Shown here: in pieces, positions 44,526-54,935 of the stretch
Layout of the letters: each line of letters starts with the position of its first letter
Numbering within the stretch: position 1 is the first letter of the stretch
Source: Trigonopsis variabilis
Taxonomy: Eukaryota > Ascomycota > Trigonopsidomycetes > Trigonopsidales > Trigonopsidaceae
Assembly: GCA_003707065.3 (NCBI GenBank)
Contig: PPXM03000015.1
Location: 22,976 to 86,975, forward strand
Length of the DNA: 64,000 bases
Direction of reading: 5' to 3'
Made by a program: the position numbers and the translations under genes
Notes under the pieces: generated by a model
Told to the model about the DNA's origin: nothing
Seen by the model: the letters and a program-made list of their open reading frames with translations, nothing else
The model's database searches: none

Positions 44526-45487
44526 ATGCCTTTCGGAGATCTTACTACCCCTTCTGGTGAGTTAAAATGCAGTGGAATGAGTGGTAATTCGAGTCAATGG
44601 TTGAATTATCCATTCATTTCTCACCATCCTGCAGCAGATCTGACGGTATAGGTCTTGCTACTCTTGAGAAACATCTTGCTGACAAGAGCTACATCGTTGG
44701 GTAAGTAATTGAATTGGATCCAAGCTATGCATAATTTTTTGCTTTTTATGATGATAACATTTTGGTCCGTGTTTATGAGCCGGATTAGACCCCGTGCTTT
44801 GAATTGAAGCCAAATTTTTGTTCACTTTTACCTGATTTAAAGCCATGACTTTGTTCCATAAACCATATCAGGGCCACTACTAACTGGTCTAGTTATGAAC
44901 CCTCTGCCAATGATGTTCTTGTCTTCACGACCCTAGGCGCTGCTCCTGAGGAATCAGCCTACCCCAACTCTGCCCGCTGGTACAAGCACATTGCCTCGTT
45001 TGACGGCGATGAACTCAAGGCCACTGGCGAACCTCTTGACATCAACAGCTTAGGCCCCGCTGAGGTCGTTGTTGTTGAAGAGGAAGCTGGTGATGATGAT
45101 GACGAAGACGTTGATCTTTTCGGATCGGATGAGGAAGAAGATGAGGAGGCTGAAAAGCTCAAGGCCCAGCGACTTGCCGAGTACCAAGCCAAGAAGGCTG
45201 CCAAAGGCCCTGGCCCTGCTGCTAAGACTTCGGTGACGCTGGACGTCATTCCTTGGGATGACGAAACTGATCTCGAAGAGATGTTGGCCAAGGTCAAGGC
45301 CATTGAGCTTGAGGGTCTGCAATGGGGTCAACATCAATGGGTCGAAGTCGGTTTCGGTATGTCCAAGCTTCGTTTAGCTATGATTGTCGAGGATGCCAAG
45401 GTCTCTATCGATGAGCTCCAGCAAATGATTGAAGACGATGAGGATCACGTCCAAGCCACCGATATCGTTGCCATGCAAAAGCAATAG
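44526..45487 (+). CDS. EFB1: Translation elongation factor eEF1B alpha (EF-1 beta)
   Basis: Three exons (44526-44556, 44652-44700, 44872-45487) give 231 residues. The introns of 95 and 171 nt are much longer than the 34-50 nt norm here. The N-terminal GST-C-like domain (ATLEKHLADKSYIVG, YEPSANDVLVFTTLG) is followed by an acidic stretch (DDDDEDVDLFGSDEEEDEEA) and the guanine-exchange domain (SVTLDVIPWDDETDLEEMLA, then GLQWGQHQWVEVGFGMSKLR, ending VQATDIVAMQKQ). It recharges eEF1A with GTP. The second intron carries a C/D snoRNA. Confidence 0.95.
44741..44843 (+). ncRNA. C/D box snoRNA, U51-like, in EFB1 intron 2
   Basis: The intron contains a C box (ATGATGA, 44748-44754) and a D box (CTGA, 44832-44835) bracketed by an inverted terminal stem, GCTTT (44741-44745) with AAAGC (44839-44843). 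Just after the C box is TTGGTCCGTGTTT, followed by an ATGA D'-like box. This 13-mer is complementary to AAACACGGACCAA, a universally conserved stretch of large-subunit rRNA (from memory), placing the fifth base upstream of D' opposite an adenine. In vertebrates SNORD51, hosted by EEF1B2, methylates this rRNA region. GTTCACTTT upstream of the D box could pair with a nearby AAAGTGAAC. The RNA would be released from the spliced intron. Confidence 0.72.
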
Positions 45488-45951
45488 ATGACTCTGTGGA
45501 AAAAAATGTACGCTTGGCTTAGTCGGTTATTTCTTCTAGAAACTAGTGTTCCGTAGACCTGCTGGTATATCTCTCTTCTGCTCGTGCATGTTAATAGCTG
45601 GGAGATGGCGTAGGGCTTACATTTCTTTGAACTGTCCATGCTATTAGTGTGCCATCATCAAGTGTTTTTTTCCTCTTTGCGTTTGCTCGGCCGGTCCAAT
45701 ATGACTTCCCCACAGCAGGTAGATAGCTCTTTGATGCGTTTTTCCTTTTTGCAGCATTTGAGGCTAATTGTTCTCATGGCCTCTCAGCACCAATAGATCC
45801 CTTTGTCGGCATGGAAAATGAATGGCATTTATCTGACCGATTTCATCGCATGCTTACCCAATGAGACTTTATGTTTTGCAGCGGTGCGATTTAACACATG
45901 GACTAAGACGCAATAATGATTCTGAAGAAACAGGAATTAAATGATAAACAA

Positions 45952-47622
45952 TCAGCCCAGATATTTTCCCGTTGCTGCCTCCGCGGCCCATTCACCTGAT
46001 CTCAATGCTCCTCCGACCGTTCCCAGCTCTCCCACGCCAGCTATGTACTCGCCGGCAAACCAAACGGCGCGTTCCGGCATTCCTTCACGGAGATATTGCA
46101 GATCGTCTTCACCGTGCAAACACTTTACGTCGAATTGAACATAGGACCCGTAGCCGGAGTGAGGGTCTCTAGACCAGCAAGTAGCGGCAACAGTGGGATC
46201 ATCGAGCTCAGTGGAGAAGCCAGGAATACGAGAATAGTATGGTCTAAACATTTCCACGATTTCATTGTCGATCACTTCCTGCGATTTGCCGGGCTGTTGC
46301 AACTCCGTCAAGGTTTTTGCCAACTTTCCATAAAGATAGAAAAGAATGATAGGACGATCTGTAAGAGCAAACCCAAGAAGACTTGAATGCATAGGGTTAG
46401 TCTCGTGCGCGTAGCAAGGTCTCAGGAAGAAGTAAGACGCGTGGGTCCAGAATCTCGAGGAAAATTTGATGTAAACCTTCTCTAGATGAGCAATTCCGAG
46501 GTCTTTGATAGCATTGGAGAGATGCAGAGGTAATGGAGGAGAGAACATAGGATGGTTAAGTTTCAGGCAACCAAGAGGAACCGCAATGATAGCCAGGCTA
46601 AACGAAGCCGAGTGTGAGACAGCGTCGTTCTTTGAGGTATATTTTACTTTTACAGGAACATTGGTGTCAAACCTGTCCCATATTATATCTGAAATAGTCG
46701 AATTTAAGCGCAGCTCCACGTTTGACAAACACTCGGTGCGGATTTGGCGAAGAAGATGGTCGTAGCCTTGTCCAGTTAGAAATACTTGTTTCGCCTGAGC
46801 GTTAGTTAACCAACCAACCGTAGTGTGACTAATACCTCGCCGTACTCTTCAAAGTACAAGTATTTCAGACTTTCGTTGTCAGCATCATTACCTACAACGG
46901 CACCCCAGAGTTCCACAGCATCAGCAATGATCTGCCTGGTATTTGAGTCATTAGGAAAGTCTTTGTCCAGTTGAGCGCAGATGTGTGACTTTACACTGAT
47001 ATGGGGGTCTATTTCGCCGTCTGGCTTGGCTTTTGAATATGCAATAGCCTTGTCTATATACCCATAGTAAGTAGAGAGTAAATCTGGAGGTACATTTGGT
47101 GATTTTGACTGGGTATCTCCAATCAATTGAGTAACTGCAGTGCCATCGGGTAAAACAAAGGTCACCTGGCTTTCACTTTCCGGGTCTCGGTATGTGATCT
47201 TTGAGGAATCTATGTAGTCCAATAATTTATTCGTCGCGACTAGACCGTGGATCCAGTTAGGCCCCATATCTAGGTTAACGCGCAATCAATTGATAGAGCA
47301 ATACCGAGAGAATCACCGAGACGGGTCGTAGCTTTGATCTGGAGGTCAGTTAGCCATTCGACATGCTTCTAAGAGGGACTCAGTAGAATTAAAACATCTC
47401 AAAAAGAGTAGGTAGCCAAAAAGCCAATCGTCAAGACATACAACTCTCTCGATAACCTACCCTTCCGCCAACTCGATCGGTCGCCTCAAACAACGTCACT
47501 GAAAAGTCATTAAGCGTGAGAACCCTAGCGGCTGCCATTCCTGCAGCACCTGCGCCTATTACACAGGCCGACCTTTTTGCTCGCTGATTGAGGCCAGCCA
47601 GCTGTCCTGATTTCGTCGCCAT
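45952..47622 (-). CDS. Flavin amine oxidase (polyamine oxidase / LSD1-like fold)
   Basis: Four exons (47622-47461, 47338-47305, 47269-46836, 46794-45952) with introns of 122, 35 and 41 nt give 490 residues; the second exon is only 34 nt. The N-terminal FAD dinucleotide motif is ACVIGAGAAGMAAARVL ending LFEATDRVGGR; splicing adds IKATTRLGDSLDMGPNWIHG, the standard second FAD/substrate block. The C-terminal FAD motif is VWFAGEYIAGVGELGTVGGA with AVPLGCLK upstream. It probably oxidises polyamines or another amine to an aldehyde and hydrogen peroxide. There is no SWIRM or tower insert, so it is not a histone demethylase of the Lsd1 type. No clear PTS1 tripeptide is present (it ends KYLG). Confidence 0.88.
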
Positions 47623-48718
47623 GTTAGGAAGTCACGACAGGTGGGAGATTACGATTCATGCGGGTGGATTGTTACAGCAATTAGAAGACCAATACACATG
47701 TTCAGCGCTATGATAATGATATTATAATTCTAGAGGATGCAGATGTCTGAATTGCCATCTACGCCGGAAATTAAACCCAAAGTTCTTCGCCAAGAAACGC
47801 TGGTCTATCAATGTTATGCACGCATTGTCGCTCGCAGTGAGTGATCTTTCGTTCAAGAAGAGCCAGCGTCGGGAGCGCCTAGGAAGGCAGGCCGTGTAGG
47901 AACGTGCGTGGAGAAATTATTTATCAGGTCATTTGAGCCAAATCAATGATTTCTCCATTGATTACTGCACAGTTATGATACTCATAGATCTGACCATTTT
48001 AGCCTACAAATAGGCATCATCTTGTTTCTACAAATGACAAGGCACTTAGGAAGAGACTACGAAATTATTTCTGTTCGAGACTGCCGTGCTTTGTAGGAAA
48101 CCTACGAGAAGATGGTACCGACCTGCCATGAACCTGCACACCATGTTTGTATTCCTTTTGTAATTGAAAACGAAATAAATCTCTGGATAACCATTGGACA
48201 AACTAAGGATAACAGAAACAATGTATGTCTAGCGCAAAACAGGCAGCCTCTCATCACAATAGTAGGTCTGAATGGATATATTCACTCTTAGACCAGTCCA
48301 GAACAAATAGGTTCAAGGAGAACATCTAAGTTTATCCCAAAAAAGCGACAGTTGAACATTTGGCATTTCTTCTTTCTAACATACTACAAGCAAATTTATT
48401 ATTATCCCACTTCACCACCTTTTTGTCTTCTGAAATGAGGTATAGTAGTGCAAGTGTCATCAACCTCATTGTCTCCTCCCAGCCAGTGGCATGGTTTAGT
48501 CGCCTTGAAAACTGGTATCTCTAAGAAATGCTGATCTTCAAACATTCACATATGATATATATATACTTCCGGCAAACTAAACTATTTCTTGAACTTTCGG
48601 TTCTCGACATCTTGAGATATGGGCAACTCGTATGTCACGAAAGTCGCCGGGATTAAGGACTTGCGATATGGATAGGTTGATATTTCCAACCTAAATAACT
48701 AATACAGTGGAATGGCCC
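47623..48718. other. Left end of an accessory island, no complete gene
   Basis: Contains one exon-like piece on the plus strand (47743-47836): an ATG followed by 31 codons, MSELPSTPEIKPKVLRQETL..., ending in a perfect GTGAGT donor. No matching second exon was found downstream, so it may be the 5' stub of a lost gene or chance. The rest is AT-rich with no clear feature. Confidence 0.35.
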
Positions 48719-49030
48719 GGCACAGTTACAAATACTCGTATATCAATTATGATGTACTCTATCGTTAACGCTGGTTCTTGAACGTGTCATATCGAGAGGC
48801 ATATAATACGTAGATTTCCGTGTATCTTGAGTTAGAATTGTTTTCAATCTGTACTTCACAGTGTGCAACTTTTCCATTGTCCTGATGGAGACTTTGGAAC
48901 TCTTTGATCCAACCAGGCGTAGCAATGCTAGTGATCGCCCTCGAACTGAGAAATGTATTGAAAAGTAACAAAGTTGGGCCAGAAACATACGTCACCATAG
49001 GGATATCACTGAGATGTATCAGTGAAATGT
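48719..49030. repeat. Direct repeat copy A flanking the FunK1 kinase
   Basis: Begins GGCACAGTTACAAATACTCG and aligns without gaps to copy B (52071 on) for the first 50 bp with four mismatches, then with lower identity, about 75 percent over blocks such as TGCAACTTTT...TTGATCCAACCA. On the minus strand copy A keeps an open frame (48765-49052) whose end reads like a real protein C-terminus (ITSIATPGWIKEFQSLHQDN, then NSRYTEIYVLYASRYDTF); in copy B that frame is broken. A third, weaker match lies near 53080-53160. Confidence 0.6.
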
Positions 49031-49539
49031 TGCTTATTCTTCTCATCTTCATCCGTCCAAAGGTAACCCACGCTTACATAGCCGAACCTTATTGTAAACA
49101 TGTATCAAGTGTCTCTTTTACAGTTAGTTATTCACGGCTGTCATCAGCTTGTCTCACAGCAACAATGCAAACAAGAGAGGCACGCGGCGTCGAAAGTGCT
49201 AATAGTGTTGACTAATGTATACTAATGGCAAGGGGCCGACGCGCGATCGTCAAGGCTGACTAGCTTTGGTCTTGAACGATAAAGGCTGAAACAGATTGAA
49301 ACAATGTATGATACGATGGCATGTGAGAGCCTAAGGAAGCAAAGTCAGGGACAAGGCAAAGACTCTGAGAATAAAGACAAGTAAGACATTCACCGTCATT
49401 GTGTAGCAAATCTTCGAGACCGGTCATGGGAGCATCAAAAGTGGTTCTTTGTGTTCTGATGCAGGTCATAGTGGCATCAATATCGTACGAAAGATGAATA
49501 TAAAGCCGCCTGCTTTAGCCTGATTCAAGTATATTCAAA

Positions 49540-49902
49540 ATGCAATCTTTCCAAGAACCATCTTCAGATGATTCTGCAATTAATGACCATGATGAACAGA
49601 CAAGTAAGATCACAACAACACTATTCACAGATTGCTAATGTGCAGACCTGTTAAGGCACTTATCAAAGTGCCTTTCAAAAAAACTAATAGAACAAGAACG
49701 TGCCCTTCTTGGGGCGTCAAACTCGTCTGTCAATACCTTCACCTCAGCCCGGGCTTTGCTAGTCATAGACTGCGTCCGCGACCGGGAAGAAAAGTTTTGC
49801 ATCTCTAGCAGTAGAGAAAGCCAGAAATGCTTTCCTAGAGATGGCACTCTAGAAGCATCTAGAGGCTCTCTGAGCCCTTCTGTTTTAACTGAGATTAATT
49901 GA
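49540..49902 (+). CDS. Small two-exon gene that enters the inverted repeat
   Basis: ATG at 49540 with a TATA-like ATATAAAG about 40 bp upstream. Exon 1 (49540-49603) encodes MQSFQEPSSDDSAINDHDEQ; a 42-nt GTAAG...GTGCAG intron (49604-49645) leads to exon 2, which begins NLLRHLSKCLSKKLIEQER inside the left repeat arm and then crosses into the 322-bp spacer, ending with TGA at 49900-49902 (106 residues). The part in the spacer (ASNSSVNTFTSARALLVIDC...) looks less protein-like than the opposite-strand reading of the same DNA, so the original gene may have had the spacer the other way round. No family recognised. Confidence 0.4.
49607..49716 (+). repeat. Left arm of a 110-bp inverted repeat
   Basis: Matches the reverse complement of 50039-50148 at 104 of 110 positions with no gaps. 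Both arms cover part of an intron and the start of a coding exon; four of the six differences are in the coding part and change K to E, A to V and L to F. Each arm contains a perfect 9-bp palindrome, AAGGCACTT-ATCA-AAGTGCCTT. Confidence 0.92.
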
Positions 49903-50148
49903 TCTTGCCCGAAAGCTTCTACTTACGTAGATTAATGGCGGCCTCCGTGGCAGCCCCCTCAGTGACTGCCACCCTGGAAAAGATGCCAGCAATAGCCATT
50001 TTAACCACCGTTTCCGGCTCGAGCTGATTTTCAAAGAGCGCCCCAAGAAAGACACGTTCTTGTTCTATGAGCTCTTTTGAAAGGCACTTTGATAAGTGCC
50101 TTAACAGGTCTGCACATTAGCAATCTGTGAATAGTGCTGTTGTGATCT
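49717..50148 (-). pseudogene. Headless coding exons on the minus strand of the spacer and right arm
   Basis: Read leftward from the right arm, the same exon start appears (LLRHLSKCLSKELIEQER) and continues as a convincing sequence, FLGALFENQLEPETVVKM then AIAGIFSRVAVTEGAATEAA, up to a GTAAGT donor near 49926. A further frame to the left (49635-49847) contains MTSKARAEVKVLTDEF. There is no first exon on this side, because the sequence to the right is the start of the FunK1 gene. It would become a complete gene if the spacer were inverted relative to exon 1 at 49540. Function unknown. Confidence 0.45.
50039..50148 (-). repeat. Right arm of the 110-bp inverted repeat
   Basis: Reverse-complement partner of the left arm, separated from it by 322 bp and ending 66 bp before the FunK1 ATG. 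Confidence 0.92.
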
Positions 50149-50214
50149 GCATCAGGCGAGGCCAAAAAGGCCTTACATTCGGGGCAACAAGAGGCCCACG
50201 ATAATTCCGTCAGA

Positions 50215-52006
50215 ATGTCTGCTGGCGAAACCAGCACAAACGCGGGCTCTCTTGCATTTAGGCAGACCGTTAACCTTACAAGACCCACTGTCCGAATGCT
50301 GATGGTGGGGCACCGATATAGGATTGATGAATCACTGTGGGCCTTTCTCCTAAAAGAACTTGGTCCTGATCGCAGCAACAGCATCCTTTCTGTTGATCAG
50401 GATGCTATCAAGCAGGAACTTGCGCCCCAAAAAACGCTTCCAGAGAAACCGCCTGAGAAAACGGTACGCGAGTATCTGCAACAGATTTGGACGTCTGCAT
50501 CCAACGCCAGTCCCCGCAATCCAGATATTCAGATGGTATCCAGTACGGTAGTATCAATTAACCACGGTCGTCGAGAAGTTGACTTTGGCGTCAAGATCGC
50601 GAAGGAGAATGGCAAAGATGCTACTAAACACCCTCTGTCGGATCTTGTACTCATCCTTGAGTTCAAACAAAACGAAAAAGCAGAGGTTGCTGAGATCGCT
50701 CTGGAGCAGGTGGTCGAGTTAGCCATGCAAGTCCTTGACCATGATCTCTCCCGTTTTTTCGTCTTAGCGGGCCGAATCAATGGCTGGAAGATGATGCCTC
50801 TTATGGTGGATAGAACCGGAATTTTCAACTTCTCTGAGGTTGATATAGCAAGAAACCCCTTTGATTTGTGGCGTATTTTTAGGTCAATACAATTGTCAAC
50901 ACTAGAGAATCTCGGCGTGATGATGAAGTGGTCGTTTCGTCCTCCTCAGATGGTGGGTGCGGTGTGGGTGATGGATGCAAAGTTAGTCTGCCAAAGAGCT
51001 CTCGAATTCCAGCTGAGTAGGACTGTATTCCAAGGATCGGACGCTTCTGGGCGAACCGTTTTCATAAAGGACCACTGGGTCCGAATTGACAGACCCTCCG
51101 AAGGTGAAATCTTAGAGGCCATCCAGATTCATCAGCCGTCTACCTATCTTCCTAGGCTTCTGACCATCGATCGACAAGAACGAACCACGACGCGAGCAAA
51201 TCTTCGCGGTTTGCTCATAAAGAAAGCTGTAGTTTACGCTGGTGGATTGTATAACATTGGCGCCCTTGACCTACCACCCGAGCTCCAACGGGAGCGCATT
51301 GTCACAGCTTGGGCGGGAGACCCTCTCCTCACGTCAGTATCTAATGTCCGAGACATGGTGACTGCTTTAAGAGACAGCATCATTGGTAAGAAAACGACAT
51401 TACTCTCTTGTCTAACATATAGGTCACCTTCATCTTTTTAAATTTGGTGTCTTACATCGAGATGTGAGTTTAGCGAATATTGTGTTCGATCCTCAGTTGA
51501 AAAGAGGAAGCCTGATTGACCTTGGGAATGCGGTCTTTTATAACACCACTCGGATGGGAGGTACTATTCTTGGAACGAGACTATTCATGTCACGTGAGGT
51601 CCTTTTAAAGGAAACCTACTCCGTTCTAAGTGAGCTTGAATCCTTTTTTTTTGTGCTAGTCTGGCTGGTCTATGGTCATGATTTTCACGATGGGAAATTG
51701 AAAGAGCTCAAGGATGATGATGAGGGCCGTAATTGGGCTTTTAAAAAGCTCTCCAGCAAAGAGTACGATGTAAAACTTAACCTAATCTTGCGCCTTATGT
51801 CTTCTCCCCCTGAGGGAATTATTGATCAAGCAAAACCCCTACGGCCATCTTTTGTGGGACTTCAATGTGTGATTAACAAATGGGCTGATCTTCTCATCAA
51901 ATATTCTGAACCTAGTGATATGCTGAACTGCTCTGATGAGCAGCTCTATGAAATGGTTCTTGGCTTGCTCGATGATTTCTTGACCTCTTCAGCTTCCGAA
52001 GAGTAA
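50215..52006 (+). CDS. FunK1-family protein kinase
   Basis: Two exons, 50215-51385 and 51423-52006, around a 37-nt intron with a CTAAC branch, give 584 residues. About 240 residues of poorly conserved N-terminal domain (LILEFKQNEKAEVAEIALEQ is typical of FunK1) precede the kinase lobes. The N-lobe has RTVFIKDHWVRIDRPSEGEI with the presumed ATP lysine; splicing yields GHLHLFKFGVLHRDVSLANI with catalytic Asp at about 404, then SLIDLGNAV (metal Asp about 423) in place of DFG, and YSVLSELESFFFVLVWLVYG. FunK1 kinases are fungal-specific, often multicopy, and their substrates are unknown. An in-frame open stretch precedes the ATG back to a TGA at 50143, so an alternative 5' exon is possible. All motifs are intact. 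Confidence 0.85.
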
Positions 52007-52070
52007 AAAGGGAAGACCGTGTACCATATGAATAAATACCGATATTTTGCATGTACTAGTGTTGTGTGAT

Positions 52071-52330
52071 GGCACAGTTACAAATGCTCTTATATCACTT
52101 ATGATGTATTCTATCGTTAAAGACGATGATGGCACGTTTCAGATCGACAGGTAAATAAAACGTAGAGGAGTTTTATTAAGTTGGATTTTATCTACAAGCT
52201 GTACCTAATATCTGCAACTTTTACTTTGTCTTGATGGAAACTTTGTAACCGCCTTAATCCAACCAGAAGTTGTAATACGATTGATCGTTCTAGTACAGTG
52301 AGATTCACTAAGGATCTCTGGTTGAAGTGA
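52071..52330. repeat. Direct repeat copy B, just downstream of FunK1
   Basis: Begins GGCACAGTTACAAATGCTCT, 65 bp after the kinase stop. Same orientation as copy A 3.35 kb upstream; the minus-strand frame kept in A is interrupted here, so B is the more decayed copy. Confidence 0.6.
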
Positions 52331-53851
52331 TTACCAGGGGAATCTTCACCCTTTCAAACCTGAAACATGTCTGAGGCAAGAACAGAGTCACGTCGCCAAT
52401 GAGAGATTGAGAGTCTTTACAGGCCAAGGCAGAGCATTCATTGGTTGGGAATAGTAAATGAAGCGAAAAAATTTTGAACGAGCCAGCACTAGTATATTAT
52501 TCACAAAGTGACGACATATCTGGCGATTTGAGCGACCGCTGATTCTCTCGCTTAGCGGCGTCCACCAGTGGCACCCACACGATGCCGCATTGGGTTTTGT
52601 TGTGTTTGTAATGACTCTTTAAGACAAAGGGAATCCCGTACTCAGCAAGAAGACGTGTTCACCAATGAAGCTCTATTACAAATATATTTTATTTCAGTGA
52701 GTGTAGATAATCATCTGTTCACCTTTTCAAATGACAGACCCAGACCGCTCAACAGAGGAGCGAAATCCATATTGTTGGAAGTAACATGCTGGGTCAGAAG
52801 TGTTTTAAAAGAACGCCGCCGAAGCCTTTGATTTTCGGGGACGCGAGATGACCATCTCCTCCTGACGTGTATTCACAAGCTTATATAAGACTCGGCAATG
52901 ACTTGAGAGCTACTGACAACAGAACTAGTCTAGAGCAATCAAATCAAGAATTCCATTATTCGGATAAGTTTGGCTACATACTTGACCTAGCCAGAAGCCA
53001 ACAGGTCTGTCATCGTCGCAGGTGTAGTCGCATGGCCTCGCGCTCTTTGTTTCAAGCCATCTTCGCACTAGACAATGGTCCAGAAAAGTATCGTATTATA
53101 AATGTTTTCAGAACATAGATCAGAAAACCATGTCACGATAGGACATCATTGAAGTGTCTCAATAAATCCTACTGAGGTAAGATATTGTCCACAACCTTTG
53201 AATGTAGATGATAATAAAATCACCTGAAAACCACTTGGCCATGTAGGGAAACACAAAGAGTACATAACTAGGGCTACTGGAAGGAGTTCCATGATTAGAA
53301 CAAGTCTGACAAGAATTATTCATCTTCAACGGGCAAAAACTCACCATAACTTGGTAAAGGTATATAATATTATTGACATCAAGACACTTTTAATTGGCCT
53401 CTAAAGGGCCAGGACGTTGTGTTGAACGTTTTTAGAAACGATATTGAGTCGAAGAAAAAGGATAAAAGCTCGGGGATAAGCTGATGTCTAGGTGAACCTT
53501 GGTTATTAAAATCTGTATTTTTTCCACTTGCCTGGAATCGCTCTTGTCGGGTGTAATATATGCGAGGTATTTTTCGAAATCATTCCTTATAGCGGTAGCG
53601 TACATTTAATAATTTGTTGATGTTCAGATAGTTAATATATGAAACGAGAATTATTATCATAGGGAAGTTAGGATGATGGAAATATAAACTTCGAAGACTA
53701 TACAAAGGTAACATGTAGGGCAGTTATTTTTAGTGTAAGCCTGCCTGCTACTGCTCCGGCTCGTTGGCAATCTCTTCTAAGAGCTGCTGATGTCTACGAG
53801 ACCATGCATGTTATGCCATTGTATGGCCCATTTGGTTGCAGCTGTTGCATC
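52331..53851. other. Accessory-island DNA without an intact gene
   Basis: AT-rich sequence with only short frames. Around 53080-53160 there is a weak further match to repeat copy A (a run like TCA-TGATGTCCTATCGTGACAT). Nothing else was recognised. Confidence 0.4.
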
Positions 53852-54360
53852 TCAGTGGCCCATGTAGAACCTTGCCAATAGCTTCAACAGCACAAAGGAA
53901 CTTAGTGACCTTCCTGTAATATAAACAGTCTGCCTCGATCTAGCAGCTCTTAGCTTCACAACGGTTCGAGGCTCTAGATTTGGAGTTGGCACCCCTTGCT
54001 TGTGGAGATGCCAGTGCCCGTGAAAACAATCAAGGTCGAGTATACCTCCTGGGTCTATGACTGTCTTAAGAGTGTGAGCACTTGGCAGCCCATGTGTTTT
54101 AGTAAACACGCCCCTACGGCGAGAAAGGGATTCTTGAGAACAAAAAAGTAGTTTTCTTTGCACTTCACCCTCCGAAGGGCATAATGAGTTACGAAACTCT
54201 GCATACTACCATATAGCTTTCTTAATAGTCGGTCGGAGTAGCACCTCTTGTTTTCCTTTGCTTGCGCGAAGCTCGATCACCTGCTTTACTGACGCCCGAT
54301 CTATAGCACTCCAAGCTATGAAGAGGTCCAAGTTATAGGTCCTACAGATTGAGTCGGAAA
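53852..54360 (-). mobile_element. Remnant of a MULE-like transposase C-terminus
   Basis: An open frame (53852-54163) contains GVFTKTHGLPSAHTLKTVID, then LDCFHGHWHLHKQGVPTPNL and EPRTVV. This order, a GLPC/SAH-T-L block, a short loop, an F.-HW.L block and a proline-rich EP tail, resembles the end of MULE/Mutator-type transposases, where the Cys of GLPC is usual; here it is Ser. Upstream on the same strand, broken frames continue plausibly (IELRASKGKQEVLLRPTIKK) but with a stop. No full transposase or clear terminal repeats remain. Assignment rests on memory of the motif pattern. Confidence 0.42.
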
Positions 54361-54374
54361 TAGTGTTCTGCTAT

Positions 54375-54455
54375 ACCGCTACAAGAGTGTCCAAACCCGT
54401 CCACCTAGGCGTTGCCAGGCCCCATGTAGCGTTACTTGGAAGGCCTTGTAGCGGT
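54375..54455. repeat. 81-bp foldback element
   Basis: Perfect 11-bp inverted termini, ACCGCTACAAG and CTTGTAGCGGT, enclose CCAAACCCGTCCACCTAGGCG and a reverse-complement version of CCAAGTAACGCT. A related copy lies 470 bp downstream. This is MITE-like in form. Confidence 0.65.
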
Positions 54456-54847
54456 CCATCAAACATTCGTCCCGACTCGATCTACGGGGTGGGCCGGGCG
54501 GTTTCTACCTCTTCAATCAATCTAACAGGGTAGTCTTGCATCCTACGTTCAATAATCCCTAACAGCTTATAATGCTAACTCTTGCATAGTTTTCCAATTG
54601 GTTTATTCTCGTCAATCATTCAACAATGCAAGAATTTCCTGCGGACTGCATGCCTCCTGAGGCCAGATCCCACTCGTGATGCTCTTTATAAGGCTATCAA
54701 TGGGTCTTCTCTTGGGCCTATGCCTTCACATCAGCAAGGTTGACGAAAGAGAAGGCAGAGATGCTAACCGTGACGTTTGTAAACCGTATCTGTTTAGGCA
54801 CAGTAAATGTTCATTTATAGTATCCGGGGAGAAAGTGTGAGTTTGTG

Positions 54848-54935
54848 CCGCTACAAGGCTGTCCAAACCCGTCCAAGTAACGCTGCACGGACCCGTCCAC
54901 CTAGGCGCGCCCGCCAGCTTGTACCGTGGAGCGGT
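54848..54935. repeat. Second, diverged foldback element
   Basis: Starts CCGCTACAAGGCTGTCCAAA and shares CCAAACCCGTCCA, CCAAGTAACGCTG and ACCCGTCCACCTAGGCG with the 81-bp element, with a degraded right end (GCTTGTACC...GCGGT). It ends only about 54 bp before the SEC28 ATG and so lies in that promoter. Confidence 0.55.

Noticed and set aside
50031-50384. 117-codon minus-strand frame with a CCPEC motif
   Set aside because: Antisense to the FunK1 start and passes through the repeat arm in a frame different from the exon seen there; the cysteine motif is isolated.
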